Part shown: one piece after another, positions 20,270 through 28,297 of the stretch | How the letters are laid out: the number at the start of each line of letters is the position of its first letter | Position numbering within the stretch: position 1 is the first letter of the stretch | From: Acinetobacter nosocomialis | GTDB taxonomy: Bacteria > Pseudomonadota > Gammaproteobacteria > Pseudomonadales > Moraxellaceae | Reading direction: 5' to 3' | Assembly (NCBI GenBank): GCA_025736915.1 | Contig: CP107049.1 | Span: 2,542,001-2,606,000, forward strand | Length of the DNA stretch: 64,000 bases | The notes under the pieces: generated by a model | Seen by the model: the letters and a program-made list of their open reading frames with translations, nothing else | Told to the model about the DNA's origin: nothing | Database searches by the model: none | Translations under genes and position numbers: made by a program

Positions 20270-22324
20270 ATGGGTCATGTTGATTACGATAGCACATTGA
20301 TCGTCGGCTCTTTTATTGCGGCTGGCGTTATCTGCTATATTGTGATTTCCATGGAGCAGTTAATATTTAAGCAAGCTTATAAAAAAGTTGAACCGCTTAT
20401 TTTATTACTGAATGGTTTATTGCTCGCAGCAGCCATTAGTATTGTCCATATCGTAGGCATGCAGGCTTACCATTTATTTGAAACAGCCTATTCTAATATT
20501 TCTTTAGTAGTACTTTCTTTTGGAATTAGTGCTTTACTTTCATGTATCTCAATTTGGCTCACTACTCGCTTTACACTACCATTATTTAGGTTGGTTTTAA
20601 GTTCAGTCATTATGGGAATTGGTATTTCCGCTTCGTATTATGTGAGTATGTTGGGCTGGAATATTGATATTTATAAGAAAGATTACACGTCATTTCTCAT
20701 TTTATTTTCTGTCTTAATTGCCATGAGTGGGTCGGGTTTAGCTTTTCTGCTAGCCTATAAATTAAAAGAGAGCGAACGTAATCGGGTGAGTTTAAAACTC
20801 GCTTTTGCAGTCATGATGACCTTAAGCATTATGGGTATGCACTATACGGCACTCATTGCGACCAATATTACCGATAAATTTGTGAGCCAATATCAGGCTG
20901 AACATGACTTGCTGCTGTTTACCATTATTTTGGTCACTTGTTTGGTGCTGGTCGCGAGTTTTATTGTTGCAGTGCTGGAGCAGCGACTAAATCAACGAAA
21001 TTTAGAACTACGTAAAGCCAATAAAGAACTCGCCAATCTCTCCATTCAAGATAACTTAACTAAGCTACCAAACAGACTTTATTTAGTTGATTACGCAGAA
21101 GTTCTTCTTTCAGACCATCGTTATAAAGACCAAAAAATTGCTTTTCTCTATATCGATTTAGATCGGTTTAAATCGGTAAATGATGCGTTTGGACACCACA
21201 TTGGTGATCAGCTTCTTATTCAAATGGCCAATCGCTTACATTGGCAACTCAATGAAAAATGTAAGTTGCTTCGAATTGGTGGGGATGAGTTTTTATTAAT
21301 AGCTGAAAATACTGATATCGATGGAGCGGTGCATTTAGCAGAAAAAGTATTGCAGCTTATTCAAGAAAGTTACCAAATTTCTGGTAAAGAAATTAATATT
21401 TCGGCAAGCCTTGGTATCGCACTGTTTCCAGAACATGGGCAAAATGTTCAAGACCTGCTGATGAATGCCGACGCTGCCATGCTGATGTCAAAAGAGCAGG
21501 GCCGCAATACTTATACCGTCTTTAGTTATTCTACCCATCAACAAGAAACAAGAAGTCAGTCAAAACTGATCAATGATTTATATAAAGCAGTCGATGAAAA
21601 ACAATTTGTTCTCTATTACCAACCGAAGTTTAATACCAACCTTGAGATTTGCGGGGTAGAGGCACTCATTCGCTGGAACCACCCAACTTTGGGTATGCTC
21701 ACGCCACATATGTTTATTGGCGGTGCAGAAAAAACGGGTTTAATTATTCCAATGGGATATTGGGCGCTTGAACAAGCCTGTCAGCAAATTCAGGAATGGG
21801 AACGCAGCAACACTCAGTTTTATCCAATTGCAGTCAATTTATCGGCCTTACAGTTTGAAAATAAAAAGCTCTTTAGTACCCTCGAAGGCTTGTTAAAAAA
21901 ATACCAAATTCAGCCGCATCACCTTATTGTTGAAATTACCGAATCGACAGCTATGCGGCATATCGACTTAAGCATTCGTGCTTGTGAACGATTGCGAGAT
22001 ATGGGTATTCGTGTGGCAATTGATGACTTTGGAACAGGCCACTCAAGCTTCTTATATTTAAAAGATTTACCAGTCGATGAACTTAAAATTGACCGTGGTT
22101 TTATTGTCGATTTAAAACCGGGTTCAAAAGAAGAAGTTATTTTAGAAAGTATTATTCATTTAGCGAAAAAGCTAGGTTTGACCGTAACCGCCGAAGGGGT
22201 GGAAACTCAGCAGCAAGTTGAAATTTTAACGCGTTTAGGTTGTCAGCAGTTCCAAGGCTACTTGTTGGGTATGCCTGTAAATGTAGGGCAACTGATTCAG
22301 TCACAAGGCGCTCATTTTGTTTAA
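20270..22324 (+). CDS. MHYT-GGDEF-EAL membrane c-di-GMP enzyme
   Basis: 684 residues. The N-terminal seven-helix MHYT sensor (about 10-240) includes GMHYT near residue 190 and HIVGMQAYH near 64; MHYT domains are proposed to bind copper and sense O2, CO or NO. GGDEF (about 337-341) is intact, but the RxxD inhibitory site that should precede it is absent (the residues there are NEKC). The EAL domain is complete: EALIRW (about 464), NLSALQF, EITEST, DDFGTGHSS and AEGVET. Diguanylate cyclase and phosphodiesterase activity are both possible. The ATG at 20270 has a weak ribosome-binding site. Confidence 0.92.
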   Translation: MGHVDYDSTLIVGSFIAAGVICYIVISMEQLIFKQAYKKVEPLILLLNGLLLAAAISIVHIVGMQAYHLFETAYSNISLVVLSFGISALLSCISIWLTTRFTLPLFRLVLSSVIMGIGISASYYVSMLGWNIDIYKKDYTSFLILFSVLIAMSGSGLAFLLAYKLKESERNRVSLKLAFAVMMTLSIMGMHYTALIATNITDKFVSQYQAEHDLLLFTIILVTCLVLVASFIVAVLEQRLNQRNLELRKANKELANLSIQDNLTKLPNRLYLVDYAEVLLSDHRYKDQKIAFLYIDLDRFKSVNDAFGHHIGDQLLIQMANRLHWQLNEKCKLLRIGGDEFLLIAENTDIDGAVHLAEKVLQLIQESYQISGKEINISASLGIALFPEHGQNVQDLLMNADAAMLMSKEQGRNTYTVFSYSTHQQETRSQSKLINDLYKAVDEKQFVLYYQPKFNTNLEICGVEALIRWNHPTLGMLTPHMFIGGAEKTGLIIPMGYWALEQACQQIQEWERSNTQFYPIAVNLSALQFENKKLFSTLEGLLKKYQIQPHHLIVEITESTAMRHIDLSIRACERLRDMGIRVAIDDFGTGHSSFLYLKDLPVDELKIDRGFIVDLKPGSKEEVILESIIHLAKKLGLTVTAEGVETQQQVEILTRLGCQQFQGYLLGMPVNVGQLIQSQGAHFV

Positions 22325-22472
22325 TCTAAACCTTGGGTTAAATTAAAAAATATTTATTTATATAATATCTAAAATAATAATTTAGTTAATCTAATGAAAA
22401 ACAATAAGAAATTTAAAATCTTGGCATAAATTCCACATTGACACTTCTAAACTCTCAGATTATGCTTTGCCT
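22325..22472. other. AT-rich spacer before the structured block
   Basis: No terminator or promoter is convincing here. A 27-codon frame begins at ATG 22462 and runs into the structured block, with no ribosome-binding site. Confidence 0.5.
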
Positions 22473-22732
22473 GCTGGCCTACATTGCCAGCCGGTTGTCG
22501 CAGACCGTTTCACACCGCATCAGAGCTATTTCATCTGAGGAATAGTTTTGTGTGTACACTCGTCCCCTCTCGTAGCGGTAGGACGGGAGAGGGACACCTT
22601 CGGGTGTGCTAGTTGTGTGACTAGTCTGCGAACCCTCTTTCGTTCTGCCACCATAATTCTAAATTAATGCTTTGGCAGAACTCCAAATATAAGGAGTTGG
22701 CTATGCATACTATTTTTATACCACCAGATTAG
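22473..22732 (+). ncRNA. Candidate structured RNA, unassigned family
   Basis: A GC-rich block inside an AT-rich interval. Pairings seen: GCTGGC/GCCAGC (22473-22478 with 22486-22491). A long closing stem GGTT-CGCAGAC (22493-22505) pairs with GTCTGCG-AACC (22624-22634), 11 bp with a 2-base bulge. Enclosed by it are CACAC/GTGTG, GTCCC-TCTC/GAGA-GGGAC (22562-22595), a UUCG-capped CACC hairpin (22596-22605), and CTAGT/ACTAG (22609-22624). Downstream come GTTCTGCCA/TGGCAGAAC (22642-22650 with 22673-22681) and AACTCC/GGAGTT, which sequesters AAGGAG before a 9-codon ORF at 22703. It does not resemble tmRNA, RNase P RNA, 4.5S, 6S or a riboswitch I know. Strand and ends are inferred. Confidence 0.5.
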
Positions 22733-22815
22733 TCTTTAACAGGGTTTGATTACTTTTGAGTTTTCAGACTTTAGTTCGTCACGACTAAAAAATCATATGA
22801 ACAATAAAACTTGAG

Positions 22816-22856
22816 ATGCGTTAGGGCCATCTTTGGGGCCTTTGCATGCTTTTTTG
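22816..22856 (+). terminator. Possible terminator after the structured block
   Basis: ATGC/GCAT outer and GGCC/GGCC inner pairs around the loop ATCTTTGG, then GCTTTTTT. The stem is imperfect. It would separate the structured block from the TetR gene. Confidence 0.4.
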
Positions 22857-22927
22857 CCTAAAGCAAAAGTTGCAGCCGTTTTCTCTCATTTAGACACAAC
22901 AAGAAATTATTTTATAACGGTACATAT

Positions 22928-23491
22928 ATGCCATATTCAGATCTCTCATTTCGCGCGTTAAGTGCGCTGCATAAGTGTCGCTACCTTTTTAGTCAACATG
23001 GTTTTCACAACGTCGGCGTCGACCGCCTTGTGAGAGAGGCAGAGGTCCCGAAAGCCTCATTTTATAACTATTTCCACTCTAAACAGCGGCTGGTTGAAAT
23101 GTGCCTAAACTTTCAAAAAGATGCCTTAAAAGAGCAAGTACACTCAATCATTTACATACAAAAAGATTTAGCCTTACGTGAAAAGCTCAAGAAGATTTTC
23201 TTTTTACATGCCAATTTAAATGGCAACTATTACTTATTATTTAGAGCTGTTTTTGAAATTGAAAAAATCTACCCGACAGCTTATCAAGTGGTGGTGCAGT
23301 ATAGACATTGGCTCATTAATGAAATCTGTAATTTGCTTTTAACCCTAAAGAAAGAAGCCACCCAACAAGATGCTTATATGTTTTTATTTGTCATGGATGG
23401 GGCGATTATGCAATTACTCGATGCAAATAGGGGAGATGCGCGAGATATGTTACTGGTGTATATTTTAAAGAGCATATTTATGAGTGATTAA
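22928..23491 (+). CDS. TetR-family regulator A
   Basis: 187 residues. The N-terminal helix-turn-helix is clear (GFHNVGVDRLVREAEVPKAS then FYNYFHSKQRLVE, about 24-55). The C-terminal ligand domain contains YRHWLINEI, also present as YRHWIFNLV in the neighbouring minus-strand TetR, so the two are paralogues facing each other tail to tail. The ATG has no good ribosome-binding site. No obvious target gene lies directly upstream apart from the structured RNA block. The ligand is unknown. Confidence 0.85.
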   Translation: MPYSDLSFRALSALHKCRYLFSQHGFHNVGVDRLVREAEVPKASFYNYFHSKQRLVEMCLNFQKDALKEQVHSIIYIQKDLALREKLKKIFFLHANLNGNYYLLFRAVFEIEKIYPTAYQVVVQYRHWLINEICNLLLTLKKEATQQDAYMFLFVMDGAIMQLLDANRGDARDMLLVYILKSIFMSD

Positions 23492-23567
23492 TTAATTTAA
23501 ATAAATACTTTTTTTAATCTTATAGTTTTATTAATCAGTATTTTTAAAGATTGAGATTATTTAAAAA

Positions 23568-23597
23568 AAGCCGTTATGTGTTTAAACATATCGGCTT
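23568..23597 (-). terminator. Terminator between the convergent TetR genes
   Basis: AAGCCG/CGGCTT with an inner TATGT/ACATA stem. On the minus strand it is followed by a seven-T run, so it suits the minus-strand TetR, about 120 bases past its stop. Confidence 0.65.
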
Positions 23598-23714
23598 AAT
23601 TTATAAGATTAACAAGAAGCAATAAGCCTAATTAAATAAGAGAGTTTTAAAAAAACCTATCAATTGTTAAAAAAGATTTGTTAATGCAGTTTACAAAAAA
23701 TAACTTAAAACTAT

Positions 23715-24287
23715 TTAAGCGGCTGCATAACTTTGTCTTGTTTCAAGCTCAATCAGCTTATTTATATAAGACCATGTTTCTTCAGCGTTAATTTCAGGTT
23801 TATTAATAGTGCCATCAATAATAAGCCCATCTATAATGTTAAGAAAAAGACTACTTAAGACTTTAGGGTCTTCAATTTCTAAATCTAAAAATATAGACAT
23901 GACTAAATTGAAAATCCAGTGTCTATATTCATTTACTTGAGTTTTTATAGATGGATACATCTGTAAAACTTCTATAGTCGCTTTCTTAAATAAGCAACCA
24001 TTAAAATCTTCAGTGTTAATCCAGTCCATATACCAGTTAAAAACACTTTTAAGTTTATTTAACGGGTCATGAGTACTATTAACCTTTTCTAATAGGGAAG
24101 CCTGAACCTCTAAAATTCTTCGTTGAAGACACTCTTCAATTAAAACTTCCTTAGAAGAGAAGTACTTATAGAAAGTCATTTTTGCAACATTGGACTCAGC
24201 AATAATTTTATCTACCCCAATAGAGGTATAACTTTTCTGATTAAAAAGGGTCATTGCTGTTGTTATAATCGTTTCTCTTTTTGACAT
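23715..24287 (-). CDS. TetR-family regulator B
   Basis: 190 residues from ATG 24287 (GGGG upstream); an in-frame ATG at 24302 would add five. The helix-turn-helix is about residues 26-48 (SIGVDKIIAESNVAKMTFYKYF). The C-terminal domain shares the MYPS...YRHW pattern with regulator A. It is divergent from the haem-oxygenase-like gene across roughly 320 AT-rich bases, the classical arrangement of a TetR repressor with its target. That regulatory link is inference. Confidence 0.85.
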   Translation of the reverse strand: MSKRETIITTAMTLFNQKSYTSIGVDKIIAESNVAKMTFYKYFSSKEVLIEECLQRRILEVQASLLEKVNSTHDPLNKLKSVFNWYMDWINTEDFNGCLFKKATIEVLQMYPSIKTQVNEYRHWIFNLVMSIFLDLEIEDPKVLSSLFLNIIDGLIIDGTINKPEINAEETWSYINKLIELETRQSYAAA

Positions 24288-24302
24288 TGGTTGCCCCGTC
24301 AT

Positions 24303-24611
24303 AGATATTTTTTGATTAACTTTGCTATTGTAAAGTATGAAAGCTTAAATAAAACTTATTTTATGATATTTAAAAAACCATATTTATTCAATAGTTTGGT
24401 ATATTTTAAAAAATAACAATATATGTATTTTATTGGCAATAGTTTACTTTTTTAAATAATATTAATTAATCCATTGATTTGTTGAGATAATGAACATAAT
24501 ATCGATTCGTTAAGTATGGGTATACGGAATTTATCCTTTTAGCGACTGAGTGCGAAATGGAAATAGAGGGATGGCCCTTAGCTTAACTATAAGAAAAACT
24601 TTTTATAGAGA
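24303..24611. other. Divergent intergenic region between TetR B and the haem-oxygenase-like gene
   Basis: Very AT-rich. It contains one good promoter for the plus-strand gene (24474-24502). I could not find a clear TetR-type palindrome. Confidence 0.5.
24474..24502 (+). promoter_or_regulatory. Probable promoter of the haem-oxygenase-like gene
   Basis: TTGATT (24474-24479), a 17-base spacer and TAATAT (24497-24502), about 110 bases before the start codon. Confidence 0.45.
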
Positions 24612-24617
24612 ATGATT

Positions 24618-25481
24618 ATGTCAAAAAAATTTGAAGACTTTGATAATCCAAGACAAAAAGCATTACAAGGTATGAAAAACAGTATTTCTGCCCAACAGTG
24701 GGAAGAAAACTTACATTTTCTCAAACATTTAAGGAATAGAATTGCACATTTGCCAGTAAGTCATCATCCAGCCATTGAAATATTAAATAACGGTTATCTT
24801 GATAAACAAACCTTGACACGTATTCATTTAGAATACCGTCATGCCATCGTACAAATTTTTACTGATGCTTTGTTAAAAGCACAGTTTCTCACAAAGCAAT
24901 TGGAACCAAAGCTTCACTCGGGCGCTAAAATGTTTCCACGGGTGTTATTAAGCTTAAATATATTGGATGAATTCGGTTTTAGACCGGGTTTAGGTAAAGA
25001 TAATTATTATTTAGGGAACCCTGAATATGCACATTATCCATTATATGAAGACTTATTAAATGACTATGGTTTGACTGAGGCTGACCGCCGTAATTATAAA
25101 CCTTCAAAAATTGCAGATCAGGTGAGAACATTTTTAGAAGATTCTTATGATAGCTATATCAATGTCGTGGCTTTATTGGCTGTAGCAGAAGAAGAAGTTA
25201 TTCTTTTTAGCCCACCATTACGACAAGCAACCAAGTTTGTAAATATTGATGTTGAGGGTGGTGGTTATTACCACGTACATGGCGTTTCAACAGATGAAAC
25301 GGCAGAAGCTGCCGATGATGACCATCAAGACGACTTGTGGTTTGCATTAGCACAAGCCATTACCAAAGATGATTATGAAAGCTTGACCAAAGTCTGTCTT
25401 GAGTATTGTGCATTGTGGACTGAGTTTTGGGACGCGCAAATTGCCGATATTCAATTTATTGAAGAAAAGAAACTGGCATAA
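24618..25481 (+). CDS. Haem-oxygenase-like iron-containing oxidase/oxygenase family protein
   Basis: 287 residues from ATG 24618 (an upstream in-frame ATG at 24612 adds two). The all-helical pattern and spaced carboxylate/histidine positions (LEYRHA about 77-82, AEEEV about 193-197, HVHGVSTDE, DDHQDDLW) fit the haem-oxygenase-like diiron (HDO) superfamily, which includes UndA, BesC and related oxygenases and lyases. Substrate unknown. It is monocistronic with its own promoter and terminator, and divergent from a TetR repressor. I place it in the superfamily from pattern only, so metal ligands should be confirmed by structure prediction. Confidence 0.65.
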   Translation: MSKKFEDFDNPRQKALQGMKNSISAQQWEENLHFLKHLRNRIAHLPVSHHPAIEILNNGYLDKQTLTRIHLEYRHAIVQIFTDALLKAQFLTKQLEPKLHSGAKMFPRVLLSLNILDEFGFRPGLGKDNYYLGNPEYAHYPLYEDLLNDYGLTEADRRNYKPSKIADQVRTFLEDSYDSYINVVALLAVAEEEVILFSPPLRQATKFVNIDVEGGGYYHVHGVSTDETAEAADDDHQDDLWFALAQAITKDDYESLTKVCLEYCALWTEFWDAQIADIQFIEEKKLA

Positions 25482-25499
25482 GCGTCTAAGTTTATTCAT

Positions 25500-25531
25500 A
25501 AAAAGCCTGTTTATATTGAACAGGCTTTTTT
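25500..25531 (+). terminator. Rho-independent terminator
   Basis: AAAAGCCTGTT/AACAGGCTTTT, 11 bp, with a T run, 20 bases after the stop. Confidence 0.9.
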
Positions 25532-25708
25532 AATGGTGAAAGCCATGAGTTCTTTAGGGCTTCACGAAAAATATTCCCGACATGAAAACACGGGCAGACA
25601 ACTCAACAATCTCTAAACAGTACCTATAAATCTGCTACAATTACGCCAATTTTTATTTTGATCGACTTTAGATCTTTGGCACTGCAATCTCCGCAGTAGG
25701 TGTATTTC

Positions 25709-27301
25709 ATGAGTTTTAAAGATGAGTTAGCGGCACAGGTCGCTCAACGACGCACATTTGCTATTATTTCCCACCCCGATGCCGGTAAAACCACCATGAC
25801 AGAAAAACTGTTGTTATGGGGTAAAGCGATTCAGGTTGCAGGGATGGTAAAAAGCCGTAAATCTGACCGTGCAGCTACATCTGACTGGATGGAAATGGAA
25901 AAAGAGCGTGGTATTTCGATTACCACGTCTGTTATGCAGTTCCCATATAAAGGTCACACGATTAACTTACTCGATACACCGGGGCATGAAGACTTCTCGG
26001 AAGATACTTATCGTACGCTTACCGCGGTTGACTCTGCACTTATGGTGATTGACGGTGCAAAAGGTGTCGAAGAACGTACCATCAAATTGATGGAAGTGTG
26101 TCGTATGCGTGACACACCAATTATTTCTTTCGTCAACAAAATGGACCGCGAAATTCGTGAACCACTTGAGTTGTTAGACGAAATTGAAAACGTTTTAAAC
26201 ATCCGTTGTGTACCAATTACATGGCCACTTGGTATGGGTCGTGACTTTGCTGGTGTATACAATATTCTTGAAAATAAATTGTATGTATACAAAGCAGGTT
26301 TTGGTTCAACCATTACCGATATTGAAGTGCGTGATGGTTATGATCATGCCGACATTCGTGACAAAGTAGGCGAGTTGGCTTGGGCTTCTTTTGAAGAGTC
26401 GCTAGAGCTAGTACAAATGGCAAATGAGCCATTAGACCGCGAGCTTTTCTTACAAGGTAAACAAACGCCTGTTCTATTTGGTACAGCATTAGGTAACTTT
26501 GGTGTCGACCACGTTCTAGATGCATTTATGAACTGGGCACCTGAACCTAAAGCTCACCCAACGCAAGAGCGTGTGGTTGAAGCGAAAGAAGAAGGTTTCT
26601 CTGGTTTTGTATTTAAAATTCAAGCCAACATGGACCCTAAACACCGTGACCGTATTGCCTTCATGCGTATTTGTTCAGGTAAATACGAGAAAGGCTTGAA
26701 AATGAATCACGTGCGTATTGGTAAAGAAGTCCGCATTAGTGATGCGTTGACTTTCTTGGCTGGTGAGCGTGAGCACTTAGAAGAAGCATGGCCAGGCGAT
26801 ATTATTGGTTTGCACAACCACGGTACAATCCAGATTGGTGATACTTTCACTAGCGGTGAAAACCTGCACTTCACTGGTATTCCACACTTCGCGCCAGAAA
26901 TGTTCCGCCGTGTACGTTTGAAAGATCCATTAAAGTCAAAACAGTTGCAAAAGGGTTTGAAAGAGTTGTCTGAAGAAGGTGCAACTCAGGTGTTTATGCC
27001 ACAAATTAGCAATGATTTGATTGTGGGTGCAGTTGGTGTGCTTCAGTTTGACGTTGTTGCTTACCGTTTGAAAGAAGAATATAAAGTTGACTGTGTTTAC
27101 GAGCCAGTAAGTGTAAATACCGTGCGTTGGATTCATTGTGATGACGATAAGATTCTTAATGAGTTCAAGAAAAAAGCACATGACCAACTTTCAATTGATG
27201 GTGGCGGTCACTTAACGTATCTTGCTCCAAGCCGAGTAAACTTGCAGATTATGCAAGAGCGCTGGCCTGATATTCAGTTCCGTAACACACGTGAACACTA
27301 A
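25709..27301 (+). CDS. prfC: Peptide chain release factor 3
   Basis: A translational GTPase that recycles RF1/RF2 from the ribosome. 530 residues from ATG 25709; a GTG at 25700 would add three. P-loop SHPDAGKTT at about 21-29, DTPGHED at about 89-95, NKMD near 143, then EF-Tu-like beta-barrel and RF3 C-terminal domains. N-terminus [16 protein letters not shown] is characteristic of RF3 rather than EF-G. Monocistronic. Secure. Confidence 0.96.
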   Translation: MSFKDELAAQVAQRRTFAIISHPDAGKTTMTEKLLLWGKAIQVAGMVKSRKSDRAATSDWMEMEKERGISITTSVMQFPYKGHTINLLDTPGHEDFSEDTYRTLTAVDSALMVIDGAKGVEERTIKLMEVCRMRDTPIISFVNKMDREIREPLELLDEIENVLNIRCVPITWPLGMGRDFAGVYNILENKLYVYKAGFGSTITDIEVRDGYDHADIRDKVGELAWASFEESLELVQMANEPLDRELFLQGKQTPVLFGTALGNFGVDHVLDAFMNWAPEPKAHPTQERVVEAKEEGFSGFVFKIQANMDPKHRDRIAFMRICSGKYEKGLKMNHVRIGKEVRISDALTFLAGEREHLEEAWPGDIIGLHNHGTIQIGDTFTSGENLHFTGIPHFAPEMFRRVRLKDPLKSKQLQKGLKELSEEGATQVFMPQISNDLIVGAVGVLQFDVVAYRLKEEYKVDCVYEPVSVNTVRWIHCDDDKILNEFKKKAHDQLSIDGGGHLTYLAPSRVNLQIMQERWPDIQFRNTREH

Positions 27302-27316
27302 GCATTTAAATGTGAC

Positions 27317-27346
27317 AAACAGCTTCGAATAGAAGCTGTTTTGTTT
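27317..27346 (+). terminator. Rho-independent terminator after prfC
   Basis: AAACAGCTTC, loop GAATA, GAAGCTGTTT, then TTGTTTT. Ten-bp perfect stem. Confidence 0.8.
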
Positions 27347-27370
27347 TGAAAAATAAGAAAGGATGATGAA

Positions 27371-28213
27371 ATGAACTTGAGTAAAAAGGCCATTATTGCG
27401 CTTATAGTTGCAGTCATAGCACTAATTTCTGCTATTTCTGCATTTGTTTGGAAAAGCACTCATTCCTCATCATCTTCTCAAAAAAATCCGGTTTCTGCTC
27501 AAGAGCATCCTGCTGAGAAAGCAGAGGTTTTACCTTATTTAAACTTGACCGAAACCAAGGCAAATTATGCAGTTCCTTTTTGTGAAAAGAAAAACTGTAT
27601 TGATGTCGATATTCAAACCATAAAAACCCAAGACACTTGGCTAAATAGCTGGATTGAAAAAAGTCAGGCGAAAGTTATACAGACTCAAATTGATTTGAAA
27701 AAAGATTTGAGCTTGCAACAAGCAGTAGATGCTTATGTTAAAAAGTCGGACGAATGGCAAGAGAAATATTCTAAAAACCGTGCTTACGAATTACACATTC
27801 ATACGCGTATTGCTTCGCAGCGCAACCAATATGTTTTATTGCAGTTAGGGTTAGACAGCAAACAAGAAGAAGTCACTATAAAAGATCGTTATTATTTTTT
27901 CGTGGCTGATCGTAAATTGCATAAAAGCTTAACTTTGCTTGATGTACTTCAAAAAGACCAACAAACCACTGTGCATCAAATCGTGCAAACGGCTTATCAG
28001 GATTGGCTGAAAAAACAAAATGCTGACGTTAAAAAAGACGCACCAAAAACTTTGTATTGGGGACAAGCAGACTGGTTCTTTGATGGTGAGGGTGTAGGTT
28101 TGCACTATCAGGCAAATCAGATTACGAAAGATGCCCCTCAGCTCGATATTTATTTAACGACAGAACAAACCAAAAAAATATTACAACCTGAGGTTTATGA
28201 ACAAATGTTTTAA
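27371..28213 (+). CDS. Membrane-anchored RsiV/DUF3298-like envelope protein
   Basis: 280 residues: an N-terminal signal anchor (about 7-28), a Ser-rich linker, then an extracytoplasmic domain. It shares with the next gene a pattern of two cysteines (FCEKKNC here, DCSGKTC there) followed by a short strand and a tryptophan or proline-containing helix. A C-terminal segment (DGEGVGLHYQANQI) matches LLGDQGLILQYGEYEI of the neighbour. Both therefore look like products of a tandem duplication. The glycine/histidine signature of DUF3298 is weaker here. Function unknown. Confidence 0.65.
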   Translation: MNLSKKAIIALIVAVIALISAISAFVWKSTHSSSSSQKNPVSAQEHPAEKAEVLPYLNLTETKANYAVPFCEKKNCIDVDIQTIKTQDTWLNSWIEKSQAKVIQTQIDLKKDLSLQQAVDAYVKKSDEWQEKYSKNRAYELHIHTRIASQRNQYVLLQLGLDSKQEEVTIKDRYYFFVADRKLHKSLTLLDVLQKDQQTTVHQIVQTAYQDWLKKQNADVKKDAPKTLYWGQADWFFDGEGVGLHYQANQITKDAPQLDIYLTTEQTKKILQPEVYEQMF

Positions 28214-28297
28214 GTTGGTAGCAGAATTTGCAACCTACTTATAGATGCGCTAACTTCATATCAGTTATGCATAATCTTCTCAGAATAAAGGCAAAAT

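Noticed and set aside
22462..22545. 27-codon ORF at the start of the structured block
   Set aside because: No ribosome-binding site and it lies within strong stems, so coding is unlikely.
22624..22681. CCACCA-ending segment that looks like a tRNA or permuted tmRNA
   Set aside because: There is no T-loop (TTCRANY), no anticodon arm and no peptide tag. The match is limited to the acceptor-like inverted repeat.
23568..23597. Palindrome between the TetR genes as a TetR operator
   Set aside because: It has a T run on the minus strand and sits past both stops, so a terminator is the simpler explanation.
26008..26313. 101-residue minus-strand ORF inside prfC
   Set aside because: Antisense shadow of a conserved coding region.
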